Below, piece after piece: positions 32,513 to 40,947 of a stretch of DNA of 64,000 nucleotides (position 1 is the stretch's first letter; every line of letters begins with the position of its first letter). Below the pieces are notes generated by a model. The model did no database searches and was not told the DNA's origin. It was given only the letters and a program-made list of their open reading frames with translations. Source of the stretch: an uncultured Blautia sp. (GTDB lineage Bacteria > Bacillota > Clostridia > Lachnospirales > Lachnospiraceae). The stretch lies in assembly GCA_937893675.1 (NCBI GenBank), contig CALBGI010000055.1, positions 15,120 to 79,119 on the forward strand, given 5' to 3'. The position numbers and the translations under genes were made by a program.

Positions 32513-33373
32513 ATGGATATTTGGTTTTCCCAGATGGATACAGAGAATGTAAAAACCAGTATCCGTGTGGACAAACAGCTTTTCAGCGCAACCAGTGAAT
32601 ATCAGCGGATTGATGTGTTTGAATCCAAGGAATTCGGAAAAATGATCGTCCTTGACGGGGAGATTATTTTTTCCGAGGCGGACGAGTTTATTTATAATGA
32701 AATGGTGGTGCATGTGCCCATGGCAGTGCATCCCAATGTGAAAAACGTTCTGATCATCGGCGGCGGCGACGGCGGCGTGGCGAGAGCGTGTATTGAGTAT
32801 CCGGAGATCGAGACCATTGACGTGGTGGAGCCGGACAAGATGTTTGTAAAGGTGAGCCGGGAGTTTTTTCCGGAGACGGCCAAGGGCTTTGACGATGCGC
32901 GTGTGAAGATCACCAATCAGGACGGGCTTCGTTTCTTAAGAGGATGTGAGAATCAATACGATCTGATCATCAACGATTCCACAGATCCCTTTGGCCATAC
33001 GGAAGGCCTGTTTACCAGAGAATTTTACGGCAAATGCTATCGTGCCCTTCGGGAGGACGGCATTATGGTGTATCAGCACGGAAGCCCGTTTTATGATGAG
33101 GACGAGGCGGCATTTCGGGCCATGCACCGCAAGGTTTACAAGAGCTTTCCCATAAGCAGGGTTTATCAGGCAAGTATTCCCACCTGCCCGGCGGGCTACT
33201 GGATGTTTGGGTTTGCCTCCAAGAAATACCATCCGCTCAGAGATTTTAACCCGGAGCGGTGGAAAAAAAGAGGAATCAAGACCTGGTACTATACGCCCAA
33301 TCTCCACAGAGGGGCGTTCATGCTTCCAAAATATATTGAAGATTTATTGAAAGAGGAGGAAAAAATAAAATGA
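32513..33373 (+). CDS. speE: Spermidine synthase
   Basis: A 286-residue Rossmann aminopropyltransferase, with the AdoMet-type binding loop LIIGGGDGGVAR (81-91), VVEPDKM, and the acidic catalytic patch INDSTDPFGHTEGLFT. It transfers an aminopropyl group from decarboxylated AdoMet to putrescine. No AdoMet decarboxylase (speD) gene lies in the operon. It is preceded by GGGAGGTGA and overlaps the next gene by 4 nt (ATGA). Confidence 0.94.
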   Translation: MDIWFSQMDTENVKTSIRVDKQLFSATSEYQRIDVFESKEFGKMIVLDGEIIFSEADEFIYNEMVVHVPMAVHPNVKNVLIIGGGDGGVARACIEYPEIETIDVVEPDKMFVKVSREFFPETAKGFDDARVKITNQDGLRFLRGCENQYDLIINDSTDPFGHTEGLFTREFYGKCYRALREDGIMVYQHGSPFYDEDEAAFRAMHRKVYKSFPISRVYQASIPTCPAGYWMFGFASKKYHPLRDFNPERWKKRGIKTWYYTPNLHRGAFMLPKYIEDLLKEEEKIK

Positions 33374-34629
33374 GCAGACTGATGATTATCGGATGCGGCG
33401 GAGTTGCTTCCGTAGCTGTACACAAATGCTGTCAGAACAGCGAGGTTTTTGAGGAGATCATGATTGCCAGCCGCACGGTTTCCAAGTGCGATGCTTTGAA
33501 GGAGAAGCTGGCGCCCACCACAAAGACGAAGATCACCACAGCGCAGGTGGATGCGGACAATGTAGAGGAGCTGACCGCGCTCATCAAATCCTACAAGCCG
33601 GATGCGGTTCTGAATGTGGCGCTTCCCTACCAGGATCTCACCATTATGGACGCCTGCCTGGCAGCGGGGGTACACTATATCGACACAGCAAACTATGAGG
33701 CGGAGAATACCGAAGACCCGCAGTGGCGCGCGGTCTATGAAGAGCGCTGTAAGCGTCTTGGCTTTACGGCATACTTTGATTATTCCTGGCAGTGGGCATA
33801 TCAGGAAAAATTTGAAAAAGCAGGTCTTACCGCGCTTCTGGGAACCGGCTTTGACCCCGGTGTGACCAGCGTGTTTGTGGCTTACGCGCAGAAGCATTAT
33901 TTTGACGAGATCCACACCATTGACATTCTGGACTGCAACGGCGGCGACCACGGTTATCCCTTTGCCACAAACTTTAATCCGGAGATCAACCTCCGCGAGG
34001 TATCTGCACCGGGCTCCTACTGGGAAAACGGCAAATGGGTGGAGATTCCGGCAATGAGCATCAAGCGGGAATACAATTTCGCAGAAGTGGGACAAAAAGA
34101 CATGTACCTGCTTCACCACGAGGAGATCGAGGCTCTGGCAAAGAACATTCCGGGTGTGAAGAGAATCCGTTTCTTTATGACCTTCGGACAGAGCTATCTG
34201 ACCCATATGAAATGTCTGGAAAACGTAGGAATGCTTTCCACCGTACCGGTTGATTTTAACGGTCAGCAGATCGTGCCCATCCAGTTCCTGAGAAGACTGC
34301 TTCCGGATCCGGCATCTCTGGGCCCGAGAACCGTTGGCAAGACCAACATCGGCTGCATCTTTACCGGAATCAAGGACGGCAAGGAAAAGACCCTCTATAT
34401 TTACAATGTATGTGACCACCAGGAATGCTATAAGGAAGTGGAATCCCAGGCGATCTCCTACACCACAGGCGTTCCGGCGATGATCGGCTCCATGATGGTC
34501 GTGTCCGGATTGTGGAAGAAGCCGGGCGTATTTACCACAGACGAGTTTGATCCGGATCCCTATATGGAAGCGCTGAACCGTTGGGGACTTCCCTGGGTTG
34601 TGGAAGAAAATCCGGTATTAGTGGACTGA
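33370..34629 (+). CDS. Carboxynorspermidine/carboxyspermidine dehydrogenase (saccharopine dehydrogenase family)
   Basis: A 419-residue protein with an N-terminal NAD(P)-binding Rossmann motif (MIIGCGGVASVAVHKC) and the saccharopine-dehydrogenase-like segments DTANYE, GTGFDPGVTSVFVAY and DCNGGDHGYPFATNF. These fit carboxynorspermidine synthase (LYS1-like). It joins aspartate semialdehyde to putrescine or diaminopropane by reductive condensation. The partner decarboxylase is encoded 4 nt downstream. Together they offer a route to spermidine that does not need AdoMet. Confidence 0.92.
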   Translation: MSRLMIIGCGGVASVAVHKCCQNSEVFEEIMIASRTVSKCDALKEKLAPTTKTKITTAQVDADNVEELTALIKSYKPDAVLNVALPYQDLTIMDACLAAGVHYIDTANYEAENTEDPQWRAVYEERCKRLGFTAYFDYSWQWAYQEKFEKAGLTALLGTGFDPGVTSVFVAYAQKHYFDEIHTIDILDCNGGDHGYPFATNFNPEINLREVSAPGSYWENGKWVEIPAMSIKREYNFAEVGQKDMYLLHHEEIEALAKNIPGVKRIRFFMTFGQSYLTHMKCLENVGMLSTVPVDFNGQQIVPIQFLRRLLPDPASLGPRTVGKTNIGCIFTGIKDGKEKTLYIYNVCDHQECYKEVESQAISYTTGVPAMIGSMMVVSGLWKKPGVFTTDEFDPDPYMEALNRWGLPWVVEENPVLVD

Positions 34630-34633
34630 TCCT

Positions 34634-35776
34634 ATGAAAATTCATGAAATCCCAACACCGGCTTATGTGCTGGATGAAGAAAAGCTGAAAAAAAATCTGG
34701 AAATTCTAAAGAGTGTGAGCCAGCGGGCAGGATGTAAGATCCTGCTCGCCCAGAAGGCGTTTTCCATGTTCTGCGAATACCCCCTCATCGGGCAGTATCT
34801 GGCGGGAACCACAGCCAGCGGCCTTTATGAGGCGCGTCTGGGATATGAGGAAATGGGCAGAGAAAATCATATTTTTTCGCCTGCCTACCGGGAATCAGAA
34901 ATAGACGAGATCGCAGAGATCTGCGGCCATATGATTTTTAATTCCTTTTCCCAGCTGCGCAAATACAAAGAAAAATGCCGGGGTAAGGCAAGCATCGGTC
35001 TTCGCATCAATCCGGAGTGTTCCACCCAGGAGGGCCATGCGATTTACGATCCCTGTGCGCCGGGCTCCAGGCTGGGGATTCCCTTTGAGACTTTTCAGAG
35101 GGAGGTTACAGCAGAGCCAAAGCTGCTTGAGGGCGTGGAGGGACTTCATTTTCACACGCTGTGCGAGCAGAATGCGGACGCTCTGAAAAAGACTCTGGAA
35201 GCAGTGGAGGCAAAATTTGCCCCGTACCTTTCGCAGATGAAGTGGCTGAACATGGGCGGCGGGCATCACATTACCCGCGAGGATTATGATGTGGAATGTC
35301 TGATCCGCTGCGTGCGCCATATGAAAGAGACCTACGGTCTGGAGATCTATCTGGAGCCGGGAGAGGCCATTGCCTTAAACGCCGGGTATCTGGTGACAGA
35401 GGTTATGGATGTGGTGGAAAACGGAATCAAGATTCTGATCCTGGACGCTTCTGCGGCCTGCCATATGCCGGATGTGCTGGAGATGCCTTACCGTCCGCCG
35501 CTGAAAGACAGCGGGCTTCCGGGAGAAAAGAAATATACGTATCGTCTGTCCTCCTGCACCTGTCTTGCCGGGGATGTCATCGGAGACTATTCCTTTGACC
35601 GGGAAATCCACCCGGGAGACCGGCTGTATTTTGAGGATATGGCGATTTATTCCATGGTAAAAAACAATACCTTCAACGGAATCGGCCTGCCCTGCCTTGC
35701 GGTTATGGACGAAGACAAAAACTGCCGTGTGATCAAGGAATTTGGTTACCGGGATTTTAAGGAAAGGTTGTCGTGA
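34634..35776 (+). CDS. nspC: Carboxynorspermidine/carboxyspermidine decarboxylase
   Basis: A 380-residue fold III PLP decarboxylase. The start is IPTPAYVLDEEKLKKNL, with the PLP lysine K41 in ILLAQKAFSMF, followed by the glycine-rich phosphate loop LNMGGGHHI, EPGEAI and a C-terminal SCTCLAGDV that supplies an active-site cysteine. It decarboxylates the product of the preceding dehydrogenase to spermidine or norspermidine. The substrate chain length cannot be read from sequence. The stop codon overlaps the next start (GTGA). Confidence 0.93.
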   Translation: MKIHEIPTPAYVLDEEKLKKNLEILKSVSQRAGCKILLAQKAFSMFCEYPLIGQYLAGTTASGLYEARLGYEEMGRENHIFSPAYRESEIDEIAEICGHMIFNSFSQLRKYKEKCRGKASIGLRINPECSTQEGHAIYDPCAPGSRLGIPFETFQREVTAEPKLLEGVEGLHFHTLCEQNADALKKTLEAVEAKFAPYLSQMKWLNMGGGHHITREDYDVECLIRCVRHMKETYGLEIYLEPGEAIALNAGYLVTEVMDVVENGIKILILDASAACHMPDVLEMPYRPPLKDSGLPGEKKYTYRLSSCTCLAGDVIGDYSFDREIHPGDRLYFEDMAIYSMVKNNTFNGIGLPCLAVMDEDKNCRVIKEFGYRDFKERLS

Positions 35777-36912
35777 ACATGAAGATAAGCAGCAGATTTC
35801 CGGGACAGGAGCGCTTTCGGATGCCAGGAGAATATGAGCCCCACAGAGGCTGCGTGATGATATGGCCGGTGCGTCCGGGCTCCTGGCCTCACAGCGCGCG
35901 GGAGGCGCAGCAGACCTTTGTCACCATTGCCCGTGAGATCGCAAAAAGCGAGACGCTGTGGATGCTTGCCTTCGGGGAGCATCTTGCGGAGGCGAAAAGC
36001 GCCTTTGCAGGCTGTGAAAATATTGAGGTGCTGGAGATAGAGACGGACGACGCCTGGGCCAGAGATGTGGGCCCTACCTGCGTGGTGAATGATGCCGGCG
36101 AGGTCAGAGGCATTGACTGGCAGTTTAATGCCTGGGGCGGGGCGTATGACGGTCTCTATGCCCACTGGGAAAAAGACAATCTGGCAGCGGAAAAGATCTG
36201 TGACGCCCTTTCCCTTGCCTGCTATGACGCGCAGGATTTTGTGCTGGAGGGCGGCTCTGTCCATGCGGACGGAGAGGGAACGCTTCTGGTGACGGAAGCC
36301 TGCCTGCTCAGTCCGGGAAGAAACCCGCAGCTCACAAAAGAGCAGATTGAGACGAAGCTTTTGGCGTATCTGGGCGCAGAGAAGGTCATCTGGCTCCCGA
36401 GAGGAATTTATCAGGATGAGACAAACGAGCATGTGGATAATGTATGCGCCTTTGTCCGTCCCGGCGAGGTGGTCCTGGCCTGGACGGATGATCCTCAGGA
36501 TCCCCAGTGGGAGCTGAGCCATGCCTGTCTGGAACTTCTGGAAAAAGAGAGGGATGCAAAAGGGCGAAAGCTCAAGGTGCATAAGCTTCCGATTCCCCAA
36601 AAGCCGGTGTGCATTACCGAAGAAGAGCTGGCCGGTTTTGAGTTTGAAGAGGGAGAGGACATGCGGGAGGCCGGAGAACGTCTGGCTGCCAGCTATGTGA
36701 ATTTTTATATTGCAAACAAAAGTGTTCTGGTCCCTCAGTTTGGGGACGTAAACGACGAGAGGGCGGTGAATATTCTGGGAGAGCTTTTCCCGGATCGGAA
36801 GGTGGTTCCGGTGTACGCCCGCCCGGTTATTGTGGGCGGCGGAAATATTCACTGCATCACCCAGCAGATCCCGCTGGGAAAAACATGTGACAGGGCAGGT
36901 GAAGAAGAATGA
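35773..36912 (+). CDS. aguA: Agmatine deiminase
   Basis: A 379-residue guanidino-modifying enzyme of the pentein fold. Family marks are EYEPHRGCVMIWPVRPGSWP, the catalytic acid/His segments DDAWARDVGPT and NEHVDNV, and the nucleophile C361 in VGGGNIHCITQQIP. It converts agmatine to N-carbamoylputrescine plus ammonia. I use the GTG at 35773, which overlaps the preceding stop by 4 nt and has GGAAAGG upstream; an ATG 6 nt later is the alternative. It overlaps aguB by 4 nt. Confidence 0.95.
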   Translation: MNMKISSRFPGQERFRMPGEYEPHRGCVMIWPVRPGSWPHSAREAQQTFVTIAREIAKSETLWMLAFGEHLAEAKSAFAGCENIEVLEIETDDAWARDVGPTCVVNDAGEVRGIDWQFNAWGGAYDGLYAHWEKDNLAAEKICDALSLACYDAQDFVLEGGSVHADGEGTLLVTEACLLSPGRNPQLTKEQIETKLLAYLGAEKVIWLPRGIYQDETNEHVDNVCAFVRPGEVVLAWTDDPQDPQWELSHACLELLEKERDAKGRKLKVHKLPIPQKPVCITEEELAGFEFEEGEDMREAGERLAASYVNFYIANKSVLVPQFGDVNDERAVNILGELFPDRKVVPVYARPVIVGGGNIHCITQQIPLGKTCDRAGEEE

Positions 36913-37784
36913 GAAAGGTTGTGCTTGGTGCTGTGCAGATGCAGTGCACAAGGACGGTAACGGAAAATATTGAAAAGGCAGACAGCATGGTTCGCAAAGC
37001 GGCACAGCAGGGAGCGAATGTGATCCTTCTGCCGGAGCTTTTTGAGCGGCAGTATTTTTGTCAGGAACGAAAATATGAATACTACGCCTACGCAAAGCCG
37101 GTTCTGGAAAATGATGCGGTTCTGCATTTTCAGACGGTTGCAAAAGAGCTTGGCGTGGTGATTCCCGTAAGCTTCTATGAGAAGGACGGAGTGGTCCTGT
37201 ACAACAGCGTGGCCATGATCGACGCGGACGGACAGATTCTTGGCGTATACCGCAAGACACATATTCCGGACGACCATTATTATCAGGAAAAATTTTATTT
37301 TACCCCCGGAAATACCGGCTTCACGGTGTGGAACACCCGTTTTGGCAGGGTGGGCGTGGGAATCTGCTGGGATCAGTGGTTTCCGGAAACGGCGAGATGC
37401 CTGGCGCTTGGGGGCGCGGAGATGCTCCTTTACCCTACCGCCATCGGAAGCGAGCCCATTCTCAACTGTGACAGTATGCCCCACTGGAGAAGATGTATGC
37501 AGGGACATGCGGGCAGCAACCTTCTGCCGGTTGCGGCGGCCAACCGCATCGGTCTGGAGACAGTAGAGCCGGATGAGGAAAATGGCGGGCAGAGCTCGTC
37601 GCTTTTGTTTTACGGTTCATCCTTTATCACAGACGAGACCGGAGAGCTTGTGGCTTCTGCATCCAGGGATAAGGAAGAAGTGCTCACCGCGGCCTTTGAC
37701 CTGGACGAGGTGGAAGAAAACCGCATGAGCTGGGGTCTGTTCCGGGACAGAAGACCTCATTGCTACGAAAAAATAAAGCAGTAG
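36909..37784 (+). CDS. aguB: N-carbamoylputrescine amidase
   Basis: A 291-residue carbon-nitrogen hydrolase (nitrilase superfamily) with its Glu-Lys-Cys triad visible: E43 (LLPELFERQYF), K116 (VYRKTHIPD) and C153 (GVGICWDQWFPE). It releases putrescine, CO2 and ammonia from N-carbamoylputrescine, completing the arginine-to-putrescine route. The ATG overlaps the aguA stop (ATGA). Confidence 0.95.
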   Translation: MRKVVLGAVQMQCTRTVTENIEKADSMVRKAAQQGANVILLPELFERQYFCQERKYEYYAYAKPVLENDAVLHFQTVAKELGVVIPVSFYEKDGVVLYNSVAMIDADGQILGVYRKTHIPDDHYYQEKFYFTPGNTGFTVWNTRFGRVGVGICWDQWFPETARCLALGGAEMLLYPTAIGSEPILNCDSMPHWRRCMQGHAGSNLLPVAAANRIGLETVEPDEENGGQSSSLLFYGSSFITDETGELVASASRDKEEVLTAAFDLDEVEENRMSWGLFRDRRPHCYEKIKQ

Positions 37785-37797
37785 GGCGGGGAAGGCA

Positions 37798-38049
37798 ATG
37801 AAGGACATTCTGGTAAAACGTCTGGAGGTTCTTGACTTTGCCATGGACTCTCCCAGGGAAACCCTGCAGAAAGCCTTTGCAAACGGGCTGATTGACGATG
37901 ACAGGTGGCTGCAGATGCTGAGAAGCAGAAATCAGCTGGCGCATGACTATGACGGAACCTTTGCGGCGGAGAAATTTCAGGATATCGTAAAAGTATACTG
38001 TCCATTATTTGAAAAACTGAAGGAAAACGCAGAGCGATATTACAGATAG
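37798..38049 (+). CDS. Truncated HI0074-type HEPN protein (nucleotidyltransferase substrate-binding)
   Basis: Only 83 residues remain of a family that is usually ~130. The protein has MKDILVKRLEVLDFAMDSPRETLQKAF, interrupted here after 20 residues for quotation, matching the middle of HI0074-like proteins, which normally have an additional N-terminal helix pair. The HEPN R-x4-H motif is intact (RNQLAH in MLRSRNQLAHDYD). In complete systems the HEPN protein pairs with a MNT nucleotidyltransferase, and none is found here. It follows aguB by 13 nt and marks the junction from the GC-rich polyamine operon to an AT-rich block. It may be a remnant rather than a working gene. Confidence 0.65.
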   Translation: MKDILVKRLEVLDFAMDSPRETLQKAFANGLIDDDRWLQMLRSRNQLAHDYDGTFAAEKFQDIVKVYCPLFEKLKENAERYYR

Positions 38050-38114
38050 GCAGGTTGCCAAAACCTGCTTCAGACTGCAGGCAAAGTCCCGGACAAAAGT
38101 CCGGGCGTTTCTTT
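38050..38114 (+). terminator. Tandem hairpins ending the polyamine operon
   Basis: GCAGGTT/AACCTGC (38050-38068) is followed by CCCGGAC-AAAA-GTCCGGG (38088-38105), which has a CGTTTCTTTT tail. The second hairpin is a plausible intrinsic terminator. Confidence 0.7.
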
Positions 38115-38145
38115 TATCATGGAAAAGAAGAAAGAGGGGATAAAA

Positions 38146-38460
38146 ATGGATTTAAAAACATACCAGATTTTATGTTCAGATTCCAAAATAATTTGGACAA
38201 AACACTGTTTAGAACGAATGCAGGAACGAGATATCAGTCGTGCAGATGTGAAAAATGGAATAGCAACAGGAGAAATTATCGAAGACTATCCAGAAGATTA
38301 TCCGAATCCCAGCTGTCTGATTTTTGGGTATACTGTTAATAATCGAATTTTGCATATCGTTGCCGGTTGTGATAGTATAAATATATACATCATAACAGCA
38401 TATTACCCAGACACAAAGAAATTTGAAAACGATTTGAAGACAAGAAGAAAGGGGAAATAG
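38146..38460 (+). CDS. DUF4258 family protein, probable toxin
   Basis: A 104-residue basic protein, DUF4258-like: KHCLERMQERDISRADVKNG, then IIEDYPEDYPNPSCLIFGY and a closing IITAYYPDTKKFEND. DUF4258 proteins resemble RelE/MqsR-type ribonuclease toxins and are often coupled to a small zinc-binding antitoxin, as here. I start at ATG 38146, which follows AGAGGGGA; an ATG 27 nt earlier has no better site. The toxin-before-antitoxin order is MqsRA-like. Toxicity is inferred, not shown. Confidence 0.8.
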   Translation: MDLKTYQILCSDSKIIWTKHCLERMQERDISRADVKNGIATGEIIEDYPEDYPNPSCLIFGYTVNNRILHIVAGCDSINIYIITAYYPDTKKFENDLKTRRKGK

Positions 38461-38462
38461 AT

Positions 38463-38690
38463 ATGTGTATGTTCTGTAAAAATACAACTACTGTAGAAAG
38501 TACGACCACCCATGTGGTAAACTATAAAAATTGCATTATCGTAGTCAAAAATGTACCTTGCCTTGAATGTGATCAGTGCGGCGAAAAATATTATACTGAT
38601 GAAGTGGCTGAAAAATTGGAAATGATTGTGAACTTAGCCAAGAAGCTGATGCAGGAGATTGCTGTGATTGATTATAAGCATGCGGCATAA
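38463..38690 (+). CDS. YgiT-type zinc finger protein, probable antitoxin
   Basis: A 75-residue protein with two CxxC knuckles (MCMFCKN and CLECDQCGEKYY) followed by a helical tail, like the N-terminal zinc domain of MqsA/YgiT antitoxins. The C-terminal HTH of full MqsA is absent, so DNA binding and autoregulation are doubtful. It begins 2 nt after the toxin stop, so the pair is co-translated. Confidence 0.82.
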   Translation: MCMFCKNTTTVESTTTHVVNYKNCIIVVKNVPCLECDQCGEKYYTDEVAEKLEMIVNLAKKLMQEIAVIDYKHAA

Positions 38691-38748
38691 AAACAAAATG
38701 TAGTGTGACTTTAAATTGCCGTCACTATATATTATATATAGAGGTTGT

Positions 38749-38775
38749 GCTGCGGAACCTCGAGATGCCCGCAGC
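38749..38775 (+). promoter_or_regulatory. Hairpin in the leader of the LytTR regulator gene
   Basis: GCTGCGG/CCGCAGC (7 bp, 13-nt loop) without a T tract, 65 nt before the regulator ATG. A TATATA-rich stretch at 38726-38740 could hold the promoter. Its effect is unknown. Confidence 0.35.
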
Positions 38776-38839
38776 CTGGGGAGTTCATGCGTGGCCGTTT
38801 GATAAGGATAAAAAATATAGGGGCACTGGAAGATTGTTT

Positions 38840-39559
38840 ATGAAAGCTATCATTTGTGACGATGAAAAGAGTACCTGTCAGGATCTGGAGCGTTTATTAT
38901 TAAAATACGCGAAGGAAAAGAGAACGCCTCTCGTTACCGAAGTATTTTATTCGGGAGATACTTTGTTAGAGTATTTGAAAAGAGAAAAAGCGGATATTCT
39001 TTTTCTGGATATAGAATTACCGGGAATGAATGGGGTTTCTGTGGGAAAATACATCAGGGAGATTTTGGAGGATGAAAATATATTTTTGATATATATTTCT
39101 TCAAAACAGAATTATGCACTGCAGTTGTTCCAAAATCATCCGTTTGATTTTTTGATAAAACCCATAGAACAGGAAAAGGTGTATCATGTGCTGAAAAATA
39201 TCTGTCGTATTGCAGGAAAAAGTAATTTGAGTTTTGAGTTTCAGAATCAGAATGACAGATATCGGATTGCGTACAATGATATTTTGTATTTTCAGAGCGA
39301 AGGAAGAAGAATAAACATTATATTGAAAAAAGAAATAAAAACATTTTATGGAAAGCTAAGTGAGATTGAAGAAAAAATGCCGGAATTCTTTTGGAAGATC
39401 CACAAGTCTTATCTGATTAATCGAAATTATGCAAAAGAATTCACTTATGAATGGGTAAAAATGAGTAATGGTGATATATTGAACATCAGTAAAGTCAACC
39501 GCGCGGATGTACGCAGAAAGATATTAGAGAGTGTAGCAGATGAGTTTAGAAATATATGA
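38840..39559 (+). CDS. LytTR family response regulator
   Basis: A 239-residue AgrA/VirR-like regulator. The receiver domain begins MKAIICDDEKSTCQDLERLL with phosphorylation site D57 (ILFLDIELPGMNG). The LytTR DNA-binding domain (~140-239) contains YFQSEGRRINIIL and FFWKIHKSYLINRNYAKEF. I start at the ATG at 38840, where the receiver fold begins; a frame open from 38705 adds 45 unrelated residues. LytTR proteins bind pairs of direct repeats about two helical turns apart. Such a pair (TTTTTTACAA, 22-nt period) is found before the lipoprotein gene at 40948. Confidence 0.92.
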   Translation: MKAIICDDEKSTCQDLERLLLKYAKEKRTPLVTEVFYSGDTLLEYLKREKADILFLDIELPGMNGVSVGKYIREILEDENIFLIYISSKQNYALQLFQNHPFDFLIKPIEQEKVYHVLKNICRIAGKSNLSFEFQNQNDRYRIAYNDILYFQSEGRRINIILKKEIKTFYGKLSEIEEKMPEFFWKIHKSYLINRNYAKEFTYEWVKMSNGDILNISKVNRADVRRKILESVADEFRNI

Positions 39560-40816
39560 TTATATAATCGCATTATTGACAAACGCATTGCGCTTTTATG
39601 CGTTGAAGCATTTTGTTTGTATTTTTGCCCCAAAAGAGACATGCAAATGGAAGTGGGGGGGCTGCTGTACGTTTTGGGCTGGGCATTGACAAGCCTGGTA
39701 AGCTTTTGCTTTTCTTCTCCGGCCATGAATATCCTGTCAAATGTGACAAGCCTTTTTATCATTTTTTTGCCGTATCAAATTAAATGGACAAGAAAATGTC
39801 TGGCTGTTTTTGCCATTTATGTGATTAATGCGTTGGTAGACAGCATTGTGATTTTGTCTCTGACAACGTATGTGGTAGGCGAATCTGTAAATCAGATCTA
39901 TGAATGTATTACAAGCCTGATCCTGCTGTTTATTGCAATGCTTCTGGAGCGGAAAACACGGGCTGAAAAAGAAATAGAATTGCCGCTGCCATACATGGTA
40001 GCTCTCTTGCTGGTTCCTGTTGCGAGCATTGTTTATATTTATATATTGGTAATCACTGTGCATGAAATAAAAGCAATTGTTATCTTGTCGGCGGTAACCC
40101 TTCTTTTTATCAATATCCTTCTTTTTTATTTGTATCATTCACTGCTTAAATTTTATTCTTCCCAAATGAATGAACGTGTATTTGAACAGATGCTGGAGGT
40201 ATATTCCTATCAGCTGGATATAGCGCGGGAGTCGGAGGAACGGGTCAAAGCGTTGAGACATGATATCAAGCATCATATCATTGAGCTGTCAGCAATGGCC
40301 AGGAAAAATAATAATGATGAAATGGCAGCGTATTTGACGGAGATGCAGGAATTTATGTTAAATCCGAAAGAATACGCATCTACCGGAAACAAGGAGATAG
40401 ACGGAGTATTAAATTATATGCTTCAGAAGGCAAATACGGCTTTGAAGCAGGTAGACGTGCAGATCAATATTCCGGAAGGCATGTATTTGAATGATTTTAA
40501 TATTTGTGTGATCCTGGGGAATTTGGTGGACAATGCGGTGAGGGCGGCCAGCAAATCGGAGGAAAAGAGACTGACAATAAAAATCCAAGTCAAACAGGAA
40601 GTATTATTTATTTTTATTGAAAACAGTTATTCGGGAGAGATCATAGAAAAGACGGATACACTGCAGACAACACAAAAGGATCCTGCGATACACGGCATAG
40701 GGTTAGAAAATGTAAAAAAAGTAGTTGCTGCAAACGGCGGAGAAATAAAAATAGAATACACGGAAAATAGATTTTGTGTGCAGGTGTTGCTGTATCTTTC
40801 GCATATCAAAGAGTAA
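39540..40816 (+). CDS. GHKL (AgrC-like) sensor histidine kinase with apparent frameshift
   Basis: The main frame (from ~39617) encodes a multi-TM membrane domain, a His box in VKALRHDIKHHIIELSAMA, an N-box NLVDNAVRAA and a G-box GIGLENVKKVV. No good start lies in that frame. An ATG at 39540, overlapping the regulator gene, opens another frame giving MSLEIYDYIIALLTNALRFY, then ALKHFVCIFAPKETCKWKW, which looks like the missing first TM segment. The two frames meet at a run of seven G (39655-39661); eight G would join them. Either the tract is phase-variable, or this copy is mutated or mis-sequenced. A shorter product from ATG 39641 is possible. Confidence 0.8.
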
Positions 40817-40845
40817 AAGAGACTTGGCTGGGTCTCTTTTTTTTC
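40815..40845 (+). terminator. Terminator after the kinase gene
   Basis: AAAAGAGAC/GTCTCTTTT (9 bp, 8-nt loop) with a long T run. It separates the two-component genes from the output operon. Confidence 0.8.
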
Positions 40846-40850
40846 GTCTT

Positions 40851-40882
40851 TTTTTTACAAAAGTATGGGCTGTTTTTTACAA
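40851..40882 (+). promoter_or_regulatory. LytTR-type direct repeats
   Basis: TTTTTTACAA occurs at 40851-40860 and 40873-40882, a 22-nt period that places both on one face of the helix, as known for LytTR activators. The second copy abuts a poor -35 region, and a TATAGT -10 lies at 40910-40915. An inverted repeat GTATGGGC (40863-40870) and GCCCATAC (40898-40905) overlaps the region. Together they predict activation of the 40948 operon by the 38840 regulator. Confidence 0.65.
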
Positions 40883-40947
40883 TCAAATAAAAACTACGCC
40901 CATACGTGCTATAGTGCAGGTATTAAAGAAAAAGGAGCAGGATTGAT

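Noticed and set aside
33289..34419. A 376-codon minus-strand frame opposite the carboxyspermidine dehydrogenase
   Set aside because: Antisense of a well-supported enzyme gene with overlapping operon neighbours.
35746..37260. A 504-codon minus-strand frame opposite aguA and aguB
   Set aside because: The plus strand carries catalytic motifs of both enzymes, and the long antisense frame is explained by codon bias.
38705..38839. Longer N-terminus for the LytTR regulator
   Set aside because: The extra 45 residues are not similar to a receiver domain and have no ribosome site; the ATG at 38840 starts at the conserved fold.
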